DNA of 64,000 nucleotides. Source: Nonomuraea typhae. GTDB taxonomy: Bacteria; Actinomycetota; Actinomycetes; Streptosporangiales; Streptosporangiaceae. The stretch is from NCBI RefSeq assembly GCF_009760925.1, contig NZ_VRLV01000013.1:124001-188000 (forward strand), in the 5' to 3' direction. The notes beneath the pieces were generated by a model. The model was not told where the DNA came from and made no database searches. It worked only from the letters and a program-made list of their open reading frames with translations. Position 1 is the first letter of the stretch, and the number at the start of each line of letters is the position of its first letter. A program made the position numbers and the translations under genes. Shown piece after piece: positions 51,501 through 60,242 of this stretch.

Positions 51501-51713
51501 GAGACCCTGGTTCTCCTGCTGGATGAGGCGGAAGCGGGAGTCGAGGGCGGCGACGTCCTTGGCGACGACGGCGCTCAGGTCCGTCGAGCCGTCGTCGACC
51601 ATGACGACCTCGAAGTCGGTCAGTGTCTGCCGGGCGAGCGTGTCCAGGCAGCCCCGGAGCCACTGCTCCACGTTGTGGAAGGGGACGACGATGCTGATCT
51701 TCGGGGTGCCCAT
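48492..51713 (-). CDS. GT2-TagF-like fusion with degenerate catalytic motifs
   Basis: A 1073-residue paralogue of the neighbouring fusions with the same three-part layout. The N-terminal GT2 fold is recognisable (ISIVVPFHNVEQWLRGC, MVDDGSTDL), but the metal motif is FADGADLLPP where the next paralogue has FADGDDWVPP. In the TagF part, TWHG is kept (near 853), but the following basic residues of TPMK are replaced by APPEDA. LYAPTWRDD has become LYLADEFDP, and TDYSSAMFDF has become TGYSTAMFDF (near 988). It may be inactive, altered in specificity, or a scaffold. ATG 51713 is chosen; GTG 51734 adds seven residues. It lies 48 bp after the next upstream fusion gene. Confidence 0.8.
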   Translation of the reverse strand: MGTPKISIVVPFHNVEQWLRGCLDTLARQTLTDFEVVMVDDGSTDLSAVVAKDVAALDSRFRLIQQENQGLGPARDAGARLARGEYLAFADGADLLPPQAYDLLVGSLESTGSDLVSGDVRTFGVEGLRRSWLPAGLFTSNRTRTHVGKDHRLLWDRSLWNKVFRRATWEVAPPGPGGEIPLTMRAHVRAQGVDVVREVVYYRRRRPDDLRARIDGLHHAACFFEAEAPELKNAFDKTVLLGEIRLILEELAAVPREDLLELAAGYLRRVDASVYAEVGAAHRLALTLAREGELAALLKAGAAEEPPGIVRRGLLRRRLYHDVPEVGVKLPDGLFRAERDLTLRAKVDSVAWRGESLIVTGHAYLDRLEMGRRDRLRAWLQDTRSGARIPLKLTRERRPDVTAASGQSRVCHDWAGFRAEVAAKELQSGGRWQTRVWELRVAVNAGGQHKQGPTGPPADLREHRPAARAVAERCWVRPLFTEAGRFQIRVRKPKAAVSACRTVDEGVRVEGWIKRFAAPEPPVLVAVRRRDGAEVRRALELVAEDERHQRFTVTIPVGELADPPRSPLGEPLLWEGEESRWGLQFEAGGERFPLAADDLSAVHVRAAGGEAVLTHGRYGAADILLRPCLPVIVDARWSAGGGLVLTGRHLGEPTGLSVRRRVEGDCRPFAVTWEDDRFRAELDPAGLPTGVWELLDGNGRPVVVDGPGCLPAAHVRDDLEFDLRPGETGALLLGVRQALADDERGRYARRVLERTVYPKLRREPLRPCVVFDSGAGTRCAGDPRALFEHLAGSRLDLVWVRSEGRFAVPEGARSVVRDSRAHVEALATARYIVADGLLPAWFRKRPGQTYLQTWHGAPPEDAAGSARLAADVRQWDYLLSPNAFSTPMLRRAFRYPGEVLECGSPRNDVLLAPGADERGRAARVKLGVPEGRRVVLYLADEFDPGLAEAVPDAVVLVRGHDEVGPAIDVTKFPDMAELFLAADVLVTGYSTAMFDFALTGRPMVFFGSDLECHSSFDLPGPLVRDSGELAAALAGLDGVAAAYAGPYRSFKERFCRLDDGGAAARVAGRVFVR

Positions 51714-51761
51714 GGGTCCTAGCATCCTGAGCACACCGGTGGCGCGGCGCTCGCATCGCGA

Positions 51762-54700
51762 TCACCCGGGACTACCGTTGCCGAGATTTGGCAACCGGTC
51801 CACGACCCGGGCGGCGGCATGGCCGTCCTCCAGCGGGCAGAACCTGTCCAGGAAGGCTTTGCCGTACCCCGCCCGCGCCTGCCTGACCGCCGCGGCCACC
51901 TCGGCCGTCGTGCCGGCCACCGGGCCCGGGACCTCGGCGGCGTAGTCGAGGTAGAGCCCGCGCACGTGGTCGCGGTAGTCGGCCAGGTCCGGGGCGAAGA
52001 ACACCATCGGCCGGCCCGTCACGGCGAAGTCGAACATGGCCGCGGAGTAGTCCGTGACCAGCACGTCCGCCAGCGCCAGCAGGTGGGCCATCTCCGGGTA
52101 ACCGGTGACGTCGATCGCGAAACCCGGCTGGCCCAGCGGCTGCGTCGTGCCCGCCGGCCGGGCGTGGGCGCGGACCAGGAGCACGTGGTCCCTGCCCAGC
52201 TCGGCGCGGAGCGCGGGCAGGTCCAGGCGCAGGTTCATCCGGTACAGCTCGCCCCGGCCGATCTCGTCGTCACGCCAGGTGGGCGCGTACAGCACCACCT
52301 TCTTGCCGGCCGGGACGCCGAGCCGTTCCCTGAGCCCTTCCGGCGGCGGCCGGAACAACTGGTCGTTGCGCGGCAGGCCGGTCTCGGCGATCTCGCCCCG
52401 GTAGTCGAAGCCGGCGCGGAAGATCCGGCTGGCGTACGGGCTGGGCGACACCAGCAGGTCCCACAGGGTCACGTCCCTGGCCAGGCGGCGGCCGTAGTCG
52501 ATGGAGGCCAGGAAGGTGTGGCGCTTGACGTCGTGGCCGATCGTCTTCATCGGGGTGCCGTGCCACGTCTGCACGTACGTCTGCCCCTCGCGCTTGACGA
52601 ACCACGCGGGCGCGCAGTCGTTGGCGACGATGAGCGCGGCGCGGGCCAGCGCGGCCACGTGCGCGGCGCTGTCGCTGAGCACCGTGCGCACGCCGGGCGG
52701 CGGCTCGAACTGGCCGTCCCTGGTGACCCAGACGCATTCGCGCCCGTCGCCCCTGCGCCGCAGCTCCTCGAAGACCGCCCGCGGGTCGTCCGAGCAGTGC
52801 CGTCCCTGCCACGACTCGAAGACGGCCAGGTTGAGCAGGGGCAGCGTGCGCAGCCGCGGATAGTCGTGCTCCAGCACCCGCTGCAGCGCCGCCTCACCGG
52901 ACCCGGCCGCCAGACGCACCCGCAGCTCAGCCGCGTCGTCGCCGCCCGCCTGCAGGCACACGTCGTGCATGCCCACCGTGACCTCGCCCGCGGCCTCCCG
53001 CAACGCGCCCTGCGTGATCCGCACCCGCGCCCGGCCCTCGTCGGCCGGAGCGGTGAGGCGCCAGGTCCCCGAGGCCAGCGGGAGCTCCTCGCCGAAGACC
53101 GGCACGGCCCCCGGGCAGAACTCCACGGTGAACCACTGTCCCTCCCAGCTCGCCCGCAGCTCGTGCACGCCACCGCCGCCCGCGCGTTCCAGCCGGAAGG
53201 TGTACGGCCGGGCCGTACCGAGATAGCGGCCCCGGAGCCGGAGCGTCTGCCCGCCCGCCCATTCGGCGCCGAGGATGACGGGGCGGCGCTTCCGGTTGTC
53301 CACGGCGAGCACGCCCCACCGGTTGACGGTCAGCCAGCGTTCGCCGCCGGTGGTGGCGCCGGAGCTCTCGGCCCAGTCCTCGGCGGCGAACACCTTGAAC
53401 CGCTCCTTGCCGTTCTCCAGCCACAGAGCGCCGGAGAAGGCGGTGCCGCCGGGGATGAACACCCGGAAGGCGCCGCGCGTGAACTCGACGGGCAGGCGGG
53501 CGGGGCTCTCGGCGGCGGTCAGCTCGGCGGTGCGCAGCGCGGTGTAGACGCGGCCGCGCACTTCGAGGCCGTCCAGCCGCTCGACGCAGCGCTCGGCGAC
53601 CACCAGGACCGTGCGGGCGGTGATGATCAGGTTGCCCTTGCTCCTGCTGGCCTCGACCTTGGCCGACGGCGACAGCCAGTGGTTGAGGGCGTTGGCGGGC
53701 AGCACGCGCGCCTGCAGCGGCAGGGCGCGCTCGCTCCTGGCCCAGCCGTTGCGGACCTCGACCAGCACCTCCCAGGAAGCCTGGTGCGGCGGCGTCCACA
53801 GGCCGCTGACATCGATGTCGGCCGAGAATCCCGAGTCGTCGTAGACCCCGGCGGCGTGACCGTAGGCGTCGGTGACGTCCGGCCGGGCGACCCTGCGCAC
53901 CGGCACCTCCACGCGCCTGCCGTCCGGCCCGCGCAGCCACATGCGGATCTTGGAGGCGCGGGCGTCGAGCCCGGCGAGGTAGGCGTGGCCGAGGATCCGG
54001 AACCCGGCGCCCTCGGCGAGCACCTGGTCCGCCCGCGCGATCAGCGACAACTCCGCCGAACGCATGCGAAACAGCCGCGACGGCGCCCCGCCGTGGCCGC
54101 GCAGCGGATGGTCGGCGTAGAAGCGGGTCCAGCCGCGCCTGATGCCGAAGGCCCGGCCGATGCGCCGGTCGGCCAGCAGGGTGGCCAGCTCGTCGCCGTC
54201 ACGGGCCCGGACCAGGTGGTAGGCCAGCCGGTCCATCCACGGCAGTCCCATGTGGACCTGGCGCGGGATCGCCTCCAGCAGCGGCGCCACCTGGTCGAAG
54301 AACCTCGCGCGGTAGCCGCCGGCGTCCGCCCCGGCGAACTCGAACGCCTTGAGGAACGGCAGGAGGTCGCCGCTCAGCACGCCGCGGTCGTAGGAGGGCA
54401 GCAGCTCGGCGTGGTCGAGACGCAGGAACTCGCGCACGGTGCGCACGGTGGAGATCCGGTCCTCGAGATGGCCGGGTTCCAGGAGGGATCGTGTGCCGCA
54501 GTCCCGCTGCCGCCAGTGGTAGACCACGTCACTCAGCACGTCCACCGAGTCCGCGAGCACGTGGGCGGGGATCACGACCGGCGTGTCCTCGCAGAATCCC
54601 CGGGGGAAGGCGAGCCCGGCCGCCTCCCAGAACGCCCGCCGGTACACCTTGTTCCACACGGTGTGGTCGGTGAGCAGGGCGGGCAGGCGGCTGACGTGCG

Positions 54701-55130
54701 TGCGTTCGACGGTCTCGGCGAACATCTCGGCGTGCGCCGGAGAGCGCCAGGTGTTCGCCGCGTCGAACCAGCACACGTTGCCGCAGGCCAGATCCGACCC
54801 CGTGCGCTGCAGGCTGGCCACCAGCGTCGCGTACGCCTGCGGCGGCACCCAGTCGTCGCCGTCGGCGAAGGCCAGCAGGTCGCCGGCGGCCAGCGCGATC
54901 CCGGTGTTGCGCGCCTGCCCGGGGCCGCTCTGCTCCTGCTGGACCAGCGTGAAACGCCGGTCACGGGCGGCGAAGTCCTTGGCGATCACCGGGCTGAGGT
55001 CCGTCGAGCCGTCGTCGACGCAGACCACCTGAAGGTCGGCGAACTCCTGTGCCGCCAGCGAGGACAGGCAGTGCTCCAGATACGGCTCGACGTTGCGGAA
55101 CGGCACGACAACACTGAGCACAGGCGCCAC
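51762..55130 (-). CDS. GT2 glycosyltransferase-TagF-like fusion, large form
   Basis: A 1122-residue enzyme and the first gene of the minus-strand polymer operon. GT2 domain: LSVVVPFRNVEPYLEHCL, VCVDDGSTDLS and FADGDDWVPPQAY near 88-100. The central beta-rich modules span ~350-740. The TagF domain has TWHGTPMKTIGHDVKR near 856, LYAPTWRDD, the VRAHARP histidine and VLVTDYSAAMFDFAVTGRP near 1027, all intact. It should polymerise polyol-phosphate/sugar units from CDP and nucleotide donors on a polyprenyl carrier. GTG 55130 begins MAPVLSVVVPF. It is divergent from the polysaccharide deacetylase gene. Confidence 0.86.
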   Translation of the reverse strand: MAPVLSVVVPFRNVEPYLEHCLSSLAAQEFADLQVVCVDDGSTDLSPVIAKDFAARDRRFTLVQQEQSGPGQARNTGIALAAGDLLAFADGDDWVPPQAYATLVASLQRTGSDLACGNVCWFDAANTWRSPAHAEMFAETVERTHVSRLPALLTDHTVWNKVYRRAFWEAAGLAFPRGFCEDTPVVIPAHVLADSVDVLSDVVYHWRQRDCGTRSLLEPGHLEDRISTVRTVREFLRLDHAELLPSYDRGVLSGDLLPFLKAFEFAGADAGGYRARFFDQVAPLLEAIPRQVHMGLPWMDRLAYHLVRARDGDELATLLADRRIGRAFGIRRGWTRFYADHPLRGHGGAPSRLFRMRSAELSLIARADQVLAEGAGFRILGHAYLAGLDARASKIRMWLRGPDGRRVEVPVRRVARPDVTDAYGHAAGVYDDSGFSADIDVSGLWTPPHQASWEVLVEVRNGWARSERALPLQARVLPANALNHWLSPSAKVEASRSKGNLIITARTVLVVAERCVERLDGLEVRGRVYTALRTAELTAAESPARLPVEFTRGAFRVFIPGGTAFSGALWLENGKERFKVFAAEDWAESSGATTGGERWLTVNRWGVLAVDNRKRRPVILGAEWAGGQTLRLRGRYLGTARPYTFRLERAGGGGVHELRASWEGQWFTVEFCPGAVPVFGEELPLASGTWRLTAPADEGRARVRITQGALREAAGEVTVGMHDVCLQAGGDDAAELRVRLAAGSGEAALQRVLEHDYPRLRTLPLLNLAVFESWQGRHCSDDPRAVFEELRRRGDGRECVWVTRDGQFEPPPGVRTVLSDSAAHVAALARAALIVANDCAPAWFVKREGQTYVQTWHGTPMKTIGHDVKRHTFLASIDYGRRLARDVTLWDLLVSPSPYASRIFRAGFDYRGEIAETGLPRNDQLFRPPPEGLRERLGVPAGKKVVLYAPTWRDDEIGRGELYRMNLRLDLPALRAELGRDHVLLVRAHARPAGTTQPLGQPGFAIDVTGYPEMAHLLALADVLVTDYSAAMFDFAVTGRPMVFFAPDLADYRDHVRGLYLDYAAEVPGPVAGTTAEVAAAVRQARAGYGKAFLDRFCPLEDGHAAARVVDRLPNLGNGSPG

Positions 55131-55323
55131 GAAGCTACCTCCCCGATGGACGTGCCCTTCAGCATGTCCAACGGCGGCGGACTCGCCTGCTCGGTTGGCC
55201 GGGAGCTACGGCAACGCAGACGATCAATTGACCATCCTCGGCAGGCGGCGGGCGGGACTTCCTCAATCTCGGAAATGTCCGGGACATGCCACACTTGCGG
55301 GGGTGACAGGGAGGTGGTGCCCG

Positions 55324-56010
55324 GTGGTCGGGCGTGGCGTGCTGATGGCTCTGGTGGTGTCGGGAGCCCTTCTCCCCGCGGTCCCCGCTCAGGCGGCGGC
55401 CAAGGCCGACTGCGCGAAGGTCAAGTGCCTGGCGCTGACCTTCGACGACGGTCCCGGGCAGCCGACGGCCCACCTGCTCACCACGCTCAGGAAGGCCAGG
55501 GCCAAGGCCACGTTCTTCGTCACCGGCAAACGGGTCGAGGAGCGGCCCGCCGTACTGAAGAAGGCCGTCGCCGACGGGCACGCCATCGGCAATCACACCT
55601 ACGGCCACCCGTCGCTGACCGCGCTGAGCGACGACGAGATCAGCGCCGAGATCCAGTCGACGCAGGAGATCGTCCGCCGGGTCGCCGGGTTCCGGCCCGT
55701 GATGTTCCGCCCGCCGTACGGTGACACCGACGATCGCGTCCTGGGCCTCGCGGCGCGTGAGGGCCTGGCGCAGATCATGTGGACCGGCACCACGCTCGAC
55801 TGGCAGTCCCGCGACCCCAAGAAGATCAAATCGGCGGTGCTCCGGCTGGCCAAGCGCAACGGCGTCATCCTGATGCACGACGTCGTCCCGGCGACCGCCA
55901 AGGCCATGCCGGAGATCATCAAGGAGCTGCGGAAGCGCGGCTACCACCTCGTCACCGTGCCTGAGCTGGCCGGTCGCGACAGGTTGGAGCCGGGGGCGGT
56001 ATTTCCCTGA
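55324..56010 (+). CDS. secreted polysaccharide deacetylase (NodB domain)
   Basis: A 228-residue exported hydrolase. After a signal peptide (VLMALVVSGALLPAVPAQA) the NodB motifs are complete: LTFDDGPG at ~38-45, GNHTYGHPSLT, FRPPYGDTDD, TLDWQSRD and ILMHDVV. It would remove N-acetyl groups from a cell-wall or extracellular glycan. The start is uncertain: GTG 55324 has GGGAGG nine bases upstream, while GTG 55303 would add seven residues. It is divergent from the GT2-TagF operon and may act on the product of that cluster or on peptidoglycan. Confidence 0.9.
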   Translation: MVGRGVLMALVVSGALLPAVPAQAAAKADCAKVKCLALTFDDGPGQPTAHLLTTLRKARAKATFFVTGKRVEERPAVLKKAVADGHAIGNHTYGHPSLTALSDDEISAEIQSTQEIVRRVAGFRPVMFRPPYGDTDDRVLGLAAREGLAQIMWTGTTLDWQSRDPKKIKSAVLRLAKRNGVILMHDVVPATAKAMPEIIKELRKRGYHLVTVPELAGRDRLEPGAVFP

Positions 56011-56059
56011 TGTCCGGGTAGGTTGGCACCCTCTCACACCCTCACCGGCCTAAGGACTC

Positions 56060-57427
56060 ATGCACCGGCTCCGATCCACGTTCCTCCCCATCCAGATCGT
56101 CCTGTTGTGCTGGTGGGCGGCCTTCTACCCCGGCCTGTTCAGCCGGGACTCGGTCCTCTACCTGAGCCATACCTTGGCGGGGCCGTGGATCAGCGACCAC
56201 TCGGTGCTCTACGACTCGGTGGTCTGGGTCAGCGTGCGCACCACCGGCGACCTGGGCGCGGTCACGCTCCTGCAGACGACCGCGATGGCGCTGACCCTCA
56301 CCTTCCTCGCCCGCGCCCTGATCGCCCTCGGGGCGCCCCGGCGCTCGACCAACGCCGTCGCCGTCCTCCTGCCGTTCCTGCCACCGTTCGGCGCCTTCGC
56401 CGTGGCGCTGTGGAAGGACGTCCCCTTCACGATCTGCGCCCTGGCGATCGCCGGCGTCTGCGCCCGCGTGGCCGCCGACCGCTCCCTCACGACCGGCCGG
56501 CTGTCCGCGCTTTTCACCCTGTTCGTCCTGCTCGGCCTCTTCCGGGCCAACGGCTTCCTCGTCGTGGCCGTCGCCGTCGCCGCCCTCATGCTCGTCGTGA
56601 CCGTCATGAGAGTACGGCTGGCGCTCCTGGGCACCGCGGCCGCCGCCATCCCCCTGCTGCTCAGCAACCTGATCTTCCCCGTGATCGGAATCCAGGCGCC
56701 CAGCAAGACGTACGTCTACCACACCGCCTTCGGCGACCTGGCCGTCGCGTTCAGCCTGCGCCCCGACCTGTTCGACAACCGCGACCGCGCCATGCTGGCC
56801 ACCGTGGCGCCCCTGAAACGCTGGGAACGCGGCGGCACCTGCCACACCATCAACCCGCTCATCTGGCGCGGCGACTTCAGCTGGCCACAGGCCGACGCCC
56901 ACGCCACCGAACTGCTCACCCTGTGGCAGCGCATCCTCCTGAAGGAGCCCGGCCTCGTCATCAGCACCCGCCTGTGCAGAGGGGCCATCGCCTGGCAGCT
57001 CTGGGCCGACGACGCCGAAACCGGCGGCGACACCTACCGGTTCTCCCGGCGGCCCAACGCCGACACCTACATCGGCCCCGACCAGGTGCCCGACTACGCG
57101 GGTCGGGAGGTCTTCACCCTCCGCCCGCTCAACGAGGGCCTGCACACCGCCGCCTCGTGGTGGCTGGACGTCACGCTGAACAAGGCCGTGGACTGGCTGC
57201 TGTGGCGAGGAGCCCTGTGGGCCTACCTCTCGTACCTGACCGTGGCCCTGGCCGCATGGTCCCTCCGCAACCGGTACGTCCTGGGCGTGGCCGCCATCGT
57301 CCTCGGCCAGCAACTGGCCGTCCTGGCCAACATCTCCGCCCAGGACTTCCGGTACATGGCTCCGCCGATCTTCATCGGCATCATGCTGGTACCCCTCCTG
57401 ATCTCGTCCTTCCGGTCGCGCCGTTGA
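56060..57427 (+). CDS. polytopic membrane protein, GT-C/DUF6020-like
   Basis: A 455-residue membrane protein with about ten hydrophobic helices and one large loop (~residues 225-375) containing RGGTCHTINP and two further cysteines. The early loop FSRDSVLYLSHTLAGPWISD and the ALWKDVPFTI segment resemble DUF6020/GT-C-type glycosyltransferases that use lipid-linked sugars. Assignment is tentative. ATG 56060 has an AAGGA ribosome site. It lies 50 bp after the polysaccharide deacetylase on the same strand. Confidence 0.6.
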   Translation: MHRLRSTFLPIQIVLLCWWAAFYPGLFSRDSVLYLSHTLAGPWISDHSVLYDSVVWVSVRTTGDLGAVTLLQTTAMALTLTFLARALIALGAPRRSTNAVAVLLPFLPPFGAFAVALWKDVPFTICALAIAGVCARVAADRSLTTGRLSALFTLFVLLGLFRANGFLVVAVAVAALMLVVTVMRVRLALLGTAAAAIPLLLSNLIFPVIGIQAPSKTYVYHTAFGDLAVAFSLRPDLFDNRDRAMLATVAPLKRWERGGTCHTINPLIWRGDFSWPQADAHATELLTLWQRILLKEPGLVISTRLCRGAIAWQLWADDAETGGDTYRFSRRPNADTYIGPDQVPDYAGREVFTLRPLNEGLHTAASWWLDVTLNKAVDWLLWRGALWAYLSYLTVALAAWSLRNRYVLGVAAIVLGQQLAVLANISAQDFRYMAPPIFIGIMLVPLLISSFRSRR

Positions 57428-57448
57428 CCCCCTGGCCTGGCTGGTGGG

Positions 57449-58705
57449 TCAGCTCACGCTCTTGATCGGCAGGACGGACAGGGCGCCGCCCGCGGCGACC
57501 AGGGTGACGGCCACGTACAGGGCGTCGTAGCCGCCGAAGGTGGTCACGATGGTGCCGGAGGCCACGGGGGCGATGATGTTCGGCAGGGTCGCGGCGATGT
57601 TGATGACGCCCAGGTCCTTGCCGTAGCTGTCCTTGTCGGGCAGTACCTCGGAGATCAGCGCACCGTCCACGGCCATGAACGCGCCGAAGCCGACGGTCAG
57701 CAGGATGACGCTGATGGTCAGCCCGGCCACGCTGGGCAGGAAGAAGGGGATGATGGCCGAGCAGACGATGACGAGCCCGCCGGTCAGCACGATGGGTTTG
57801 CGCCTGCCGAGCCGATCCGACAGTGAGCCCGCGATCACGGTGGAGGCCAGGAAGCCGGGCAGCCCGGCCAGGCCGGTCAGCGGCACGATGTGCGCGGCCT
57901 CCTCCCGGGTGAGCCCGATGTAGTCCTGGGCGATGTAGAGGTTGAAGGAGTTGGTCATGGCGAAGCTGGCGAACAGCAGGAGCCGGCCCAGGAAGGCCCA
58001 GAAGAAGTCGGGGTGGCGCACCGGGTTGACCCAGAACGCCTTGGCGAAGGTCAGCGCCGAGAACGCGGGCCGGGCGGCGCGCCGGTTGTCGGCGCCGGGG
58101 TTGAGGACGACGAAGGCGACGATGACCAGCAGGATGACGCCGCCGATGGCGATGTAGCCGACGGGGATGCGGGAGGCGAAGGCGGAGGCCAGCAGGGGGC
58201 CGAGAAGCGCGGCCAGGATGGTGCCGAGTCCGATGAGCGCCGAGAAGCGTCCGCGTCGTTCGACGGGTACGCGGTCGGGCAGGATCGACGACAGCGGCCC
58301 CTGGTAGGCGTTGAAGCCGAACTGCAGCACCATGAAGGCGATGACGAGGCCGCCGATGGTGGCCGAGAGCGCCGCCGCGCACATGGCCGTCGCACCCACG
58401 ACGGCGCCGACGAGCATCCAGGGGGTGCGGGCGCCGTAGCGGGTGCGGGTGCGGTCGGACAGGACGCCGACCAGGGGCTGGGCGATCATCGCGGCGACCG
58501 CGCTGAGCGCCTGGACGAAGCCGAGGTTCTCGACCTTGGCGCTGTCGTCGATGGCCTGGATCTGCAGGGGCAGGAAGTAGGCGGCGGCCGCGTAGGCGAG
58601 GGGCGCCGCCGCGCTCGCGTACGGGATGGTGCGGAACAGGCGTCGCATACCGGCCGCTTCGTCGACGGCGGGTACGGCGGGCGGCTGGGCGGGGGTGGCG
58701 GTCAT
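57449..58705 (-). CDS. major facilitator superfamily transporter
   Basis: A 418-residue transporter with twelve predicted helices. The MFS loop motif after helix 2 is GVLSDRTRTRYGARTPW, and the repeat in the second half is GSLSDRLGRRKPIVLTGG. It starts six bases after the GH20 gene, so the two are one operon. It is likely to import the sugar released by the hexosaminidase, although export cannot be excluded. Confidence 0.92.
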   Translation of the reverse strand: MTATPAQPPAVPAVDEAAGMRRLFRTIPYASAAAPLAYAAAAYFLPLQIQAIDDSAKVENLGFVQALSAVAAMIAQPLVGVLSDRTRTRYGARTPWMLVGAVVGATAMCAAALSATIGGLVIAFMVLQFGFNAYQGPLSSILPDRVPVERRGRFSALIGLGTILAALLGPLLASAFASRIPVGYIAIGGVILLVIVAFVVLNPGADNRRAARPAFSALTFAKAFWVNPVRHPDFFWAFLGRLLLFASFAMTNSFNLYIAQDYIGLTREEAAHIVPLTGLAGLPGFLASTVIAGSLSDRLGRRKPIVLTGGLVIVCSAIIPFFLPSVAGLTISVILLTVGFGAFMAVDGALISEVLPDKDSYGKDLGVINIAATLPNIIAPVASGTIVTTFGGYDALYVAVTLVAAGGALSVLPIKSVS

Positions 58706-58711
58706 GGCGGG

Positions 58712-60151
58712 CTAGATCCAGGCCACTTCGGTGGAACGCAGGAAGGTCAGCCCCCGCTGCTCCCACAGGCGGCCACTGGCCGCCAGCTGGGCTCGGGCCT
58801 GTGGCCAGGCGGGCGGCCGGCCGTACCAGGCGATCTCGGCGATGGCCGCCAGGCGCGGGAGCAGCATGACGGTCAGGTCGTCGAAGCTGCGCAGTGACTC
58901 GCTCCACACGGCCGCCTCCACGCCCGCCACGTTCTCCTGCGGCAGGCCGTACGCCGAGGGGGACCAGTCGGCGGCGTGGCGGACGGTGCGCGGCCGGTAG
59001 ATGTGGCCGAGCCGCCCGGCGTGCTCCTGTTCGGCCGGGATGATCTGGCGCTCGTAGGGGCGATCCAGGTAGAGGTGCGACTGGGGTGAGAGCAGCACTC
59101 TGCCGCCCGCCTGGATGATCCGGTCCAGGTCGCCGGCCGAGGGGGCGAAGTGCTCGCGGATCTTGCCCAGCAGCTCGTCGGTCAAGCCCGCCGCGGCGAG
59201 GGCCGGGTTGCCCTCGGTGGAGGCGGGCAGGTCCATCATCGACGGATCGACCCACCATTGGGCCACGTCCCCGGGCTCCAGCCCGGCCCGCGCCGACTCC
59301 TGCCAGCCCAGCGGCTTCTTCCCGGCGGCCCGGATGACCTCGCGCGCCAGCCGTACGGCCTGGCGGAACAGCTCCTCGTCCATGCCGAACGCCTCGTCGC
59401 CGCCGAAGTGCACGTACGGGCCGTCGGTCAGGTGACACACCTCGGTCAGCACCCGGGTGATGAACGCCCGCGTGGCCTCGTCGCGGGGGTCCAGGGCGGC
59501 GAACGGCAGGCCGTCCCATCCGTGGGGGTCGCACGCGTTGGGCAGGGCGGGATCGGCGGCCAGGGCGGCGGCCGCGTGGCCGGGCAGGTCGATCTCCGGG
59601 ACGATCACCACGTGCCGGGCGGCGGCGTGGCGTTGCAGGTCGGCGTACTCTTCGATCTTGTAGTGGGCGTGGCCGGCGGTCAGGTGGGGCAGGCCCGGGA
59701 TCTCGATGCGCCAGCCCTCGTTGTCGGTCAGGTGCAGGTGCAGCACGTTGAGCCGGTGCAGGGCGGCCAGGTCGATGATCCGTTTGACCTCTGGCACGCT
59801 CCAGAAAGTGCGGGCGGTATCGAGCGACAGTCCGCGCCAGGCGTAGCGGGGGCCGCTCTCGATGACTCCGGGGTGGCCCGGCGTGCCGTACAGGGCGGCC
59901 TGAAGGGCGGCGCGGAAGACGCCTTGGGGGGTGCGGGCCTGGCAGGTGATCGCGCCGGGGGTGGACGTGATCCGGTAGCACTCGTCGGCGCCGCTTACGG
60001 CCACGCCCAGCGCGTCCGGCTGGAGGGTGACCTGGCCGAGTGTCAGGCGGAGGTCGGCGGACAGGGGCGGGTGTGGGTGGAGGAGTTCTGTCACCACGTC
60101 CGCGACGGGCTGAAGGGAAGGGTCCTCGGTGAGGATGCGGGGGTTGTGCAT
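58712..60151 (-). CDS. GH20 beta-N-acetylhexosaminidase
   Basis: A 479-residue glycosidase without a signal peptide. An N-terminal GH20b-type domain is followed by the TIM barrel: RYAWRGLSLDTART, LHLHLTDNEGWRIEIPGL, VPEIDLPGHAAAA and the catalytic Asp-Glu pair in HFGGDEAFG (residues ~244-252). It removes terminal GlcNAc or GalNAc from chitobiose, glycan or peptidoglycan fragments in the cytoplasm, matching the adjacent MFS importer. ATG 60151 follows a GGAAGGCG ribosome site; an in-frame ATG 60 bp upstream is rejected. Confidence 0.93.
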   Translation of the reverse strand: MHNPRILTEDPSLQPVADVVTELLHPHPPLSADLRLTLGQVTLQPDALGVAVSGADECYRITSTPGAITCQARTPQGVFRAALQAALYGTPGHPGVIESGPRYAWRGLSLDTARTFWSVPEVKRIIDLAALHRLNVLHLHLTDNEGWRIEIPGLPHLTAGHAHYKIEEYADLQRHAAARHVVIVPEIDLPGHAAAALAADPALPNACDPHGWDGLPFAALDPRDEATRAFITRVLTEVCHLTDGPYVHFGGDEAFGMDEELFRQAVRLAREVIRAAGKKPLGWQESARAGLEPGDVAQWWVDPSMMDLPASTEGNPALAAAGLTDELLGKIREHFAPSAGDLDRIIQAGGRVLLSPQSHLYLDRPYERQIIPAEQEHAGRLGHIYRPRTVRHAADWSPSAYGLPQENVAGVEAAVWSESLRSFDDLTVMLLPRLAAIAEIAWYGRPPAWPQARAQLAASGRLWEQRGLTFLRSTEVAWI

Positions 60152-60195
60152 GGGGGCGCCTTCCGGTGGGGTGTGGCGCCTCAGCGTAACCGCGA

Positions 60196-60217
60196 AAACC
60201 TTGGACCTCAATGGTTT
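60196..60217. promoter_or_regulatory. imperfect 22-bp palindrome before the GH20-MFS operon
   Basis: AAACC-N12-GGTTT with 8 of 11 symmetric positions lies about 45 bp before the GH20 start. The shape is that of a LacI- or GntR-type operator. It does not match the DasR box. Confidence 0.35.
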
Positions 60218-60242
60218 GCCTGGGGTGCGTGACGGACGGCGA

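Noticed and set aside
51819..55724. Long open frame on the plus strand spanning the first GT2-TagF gene and the deacetylase start
   Set aside because: It is an antisense shadow of the GT2-TagF gene. The part that overlaps the deacetylase is out of frame with the NodB motifs.
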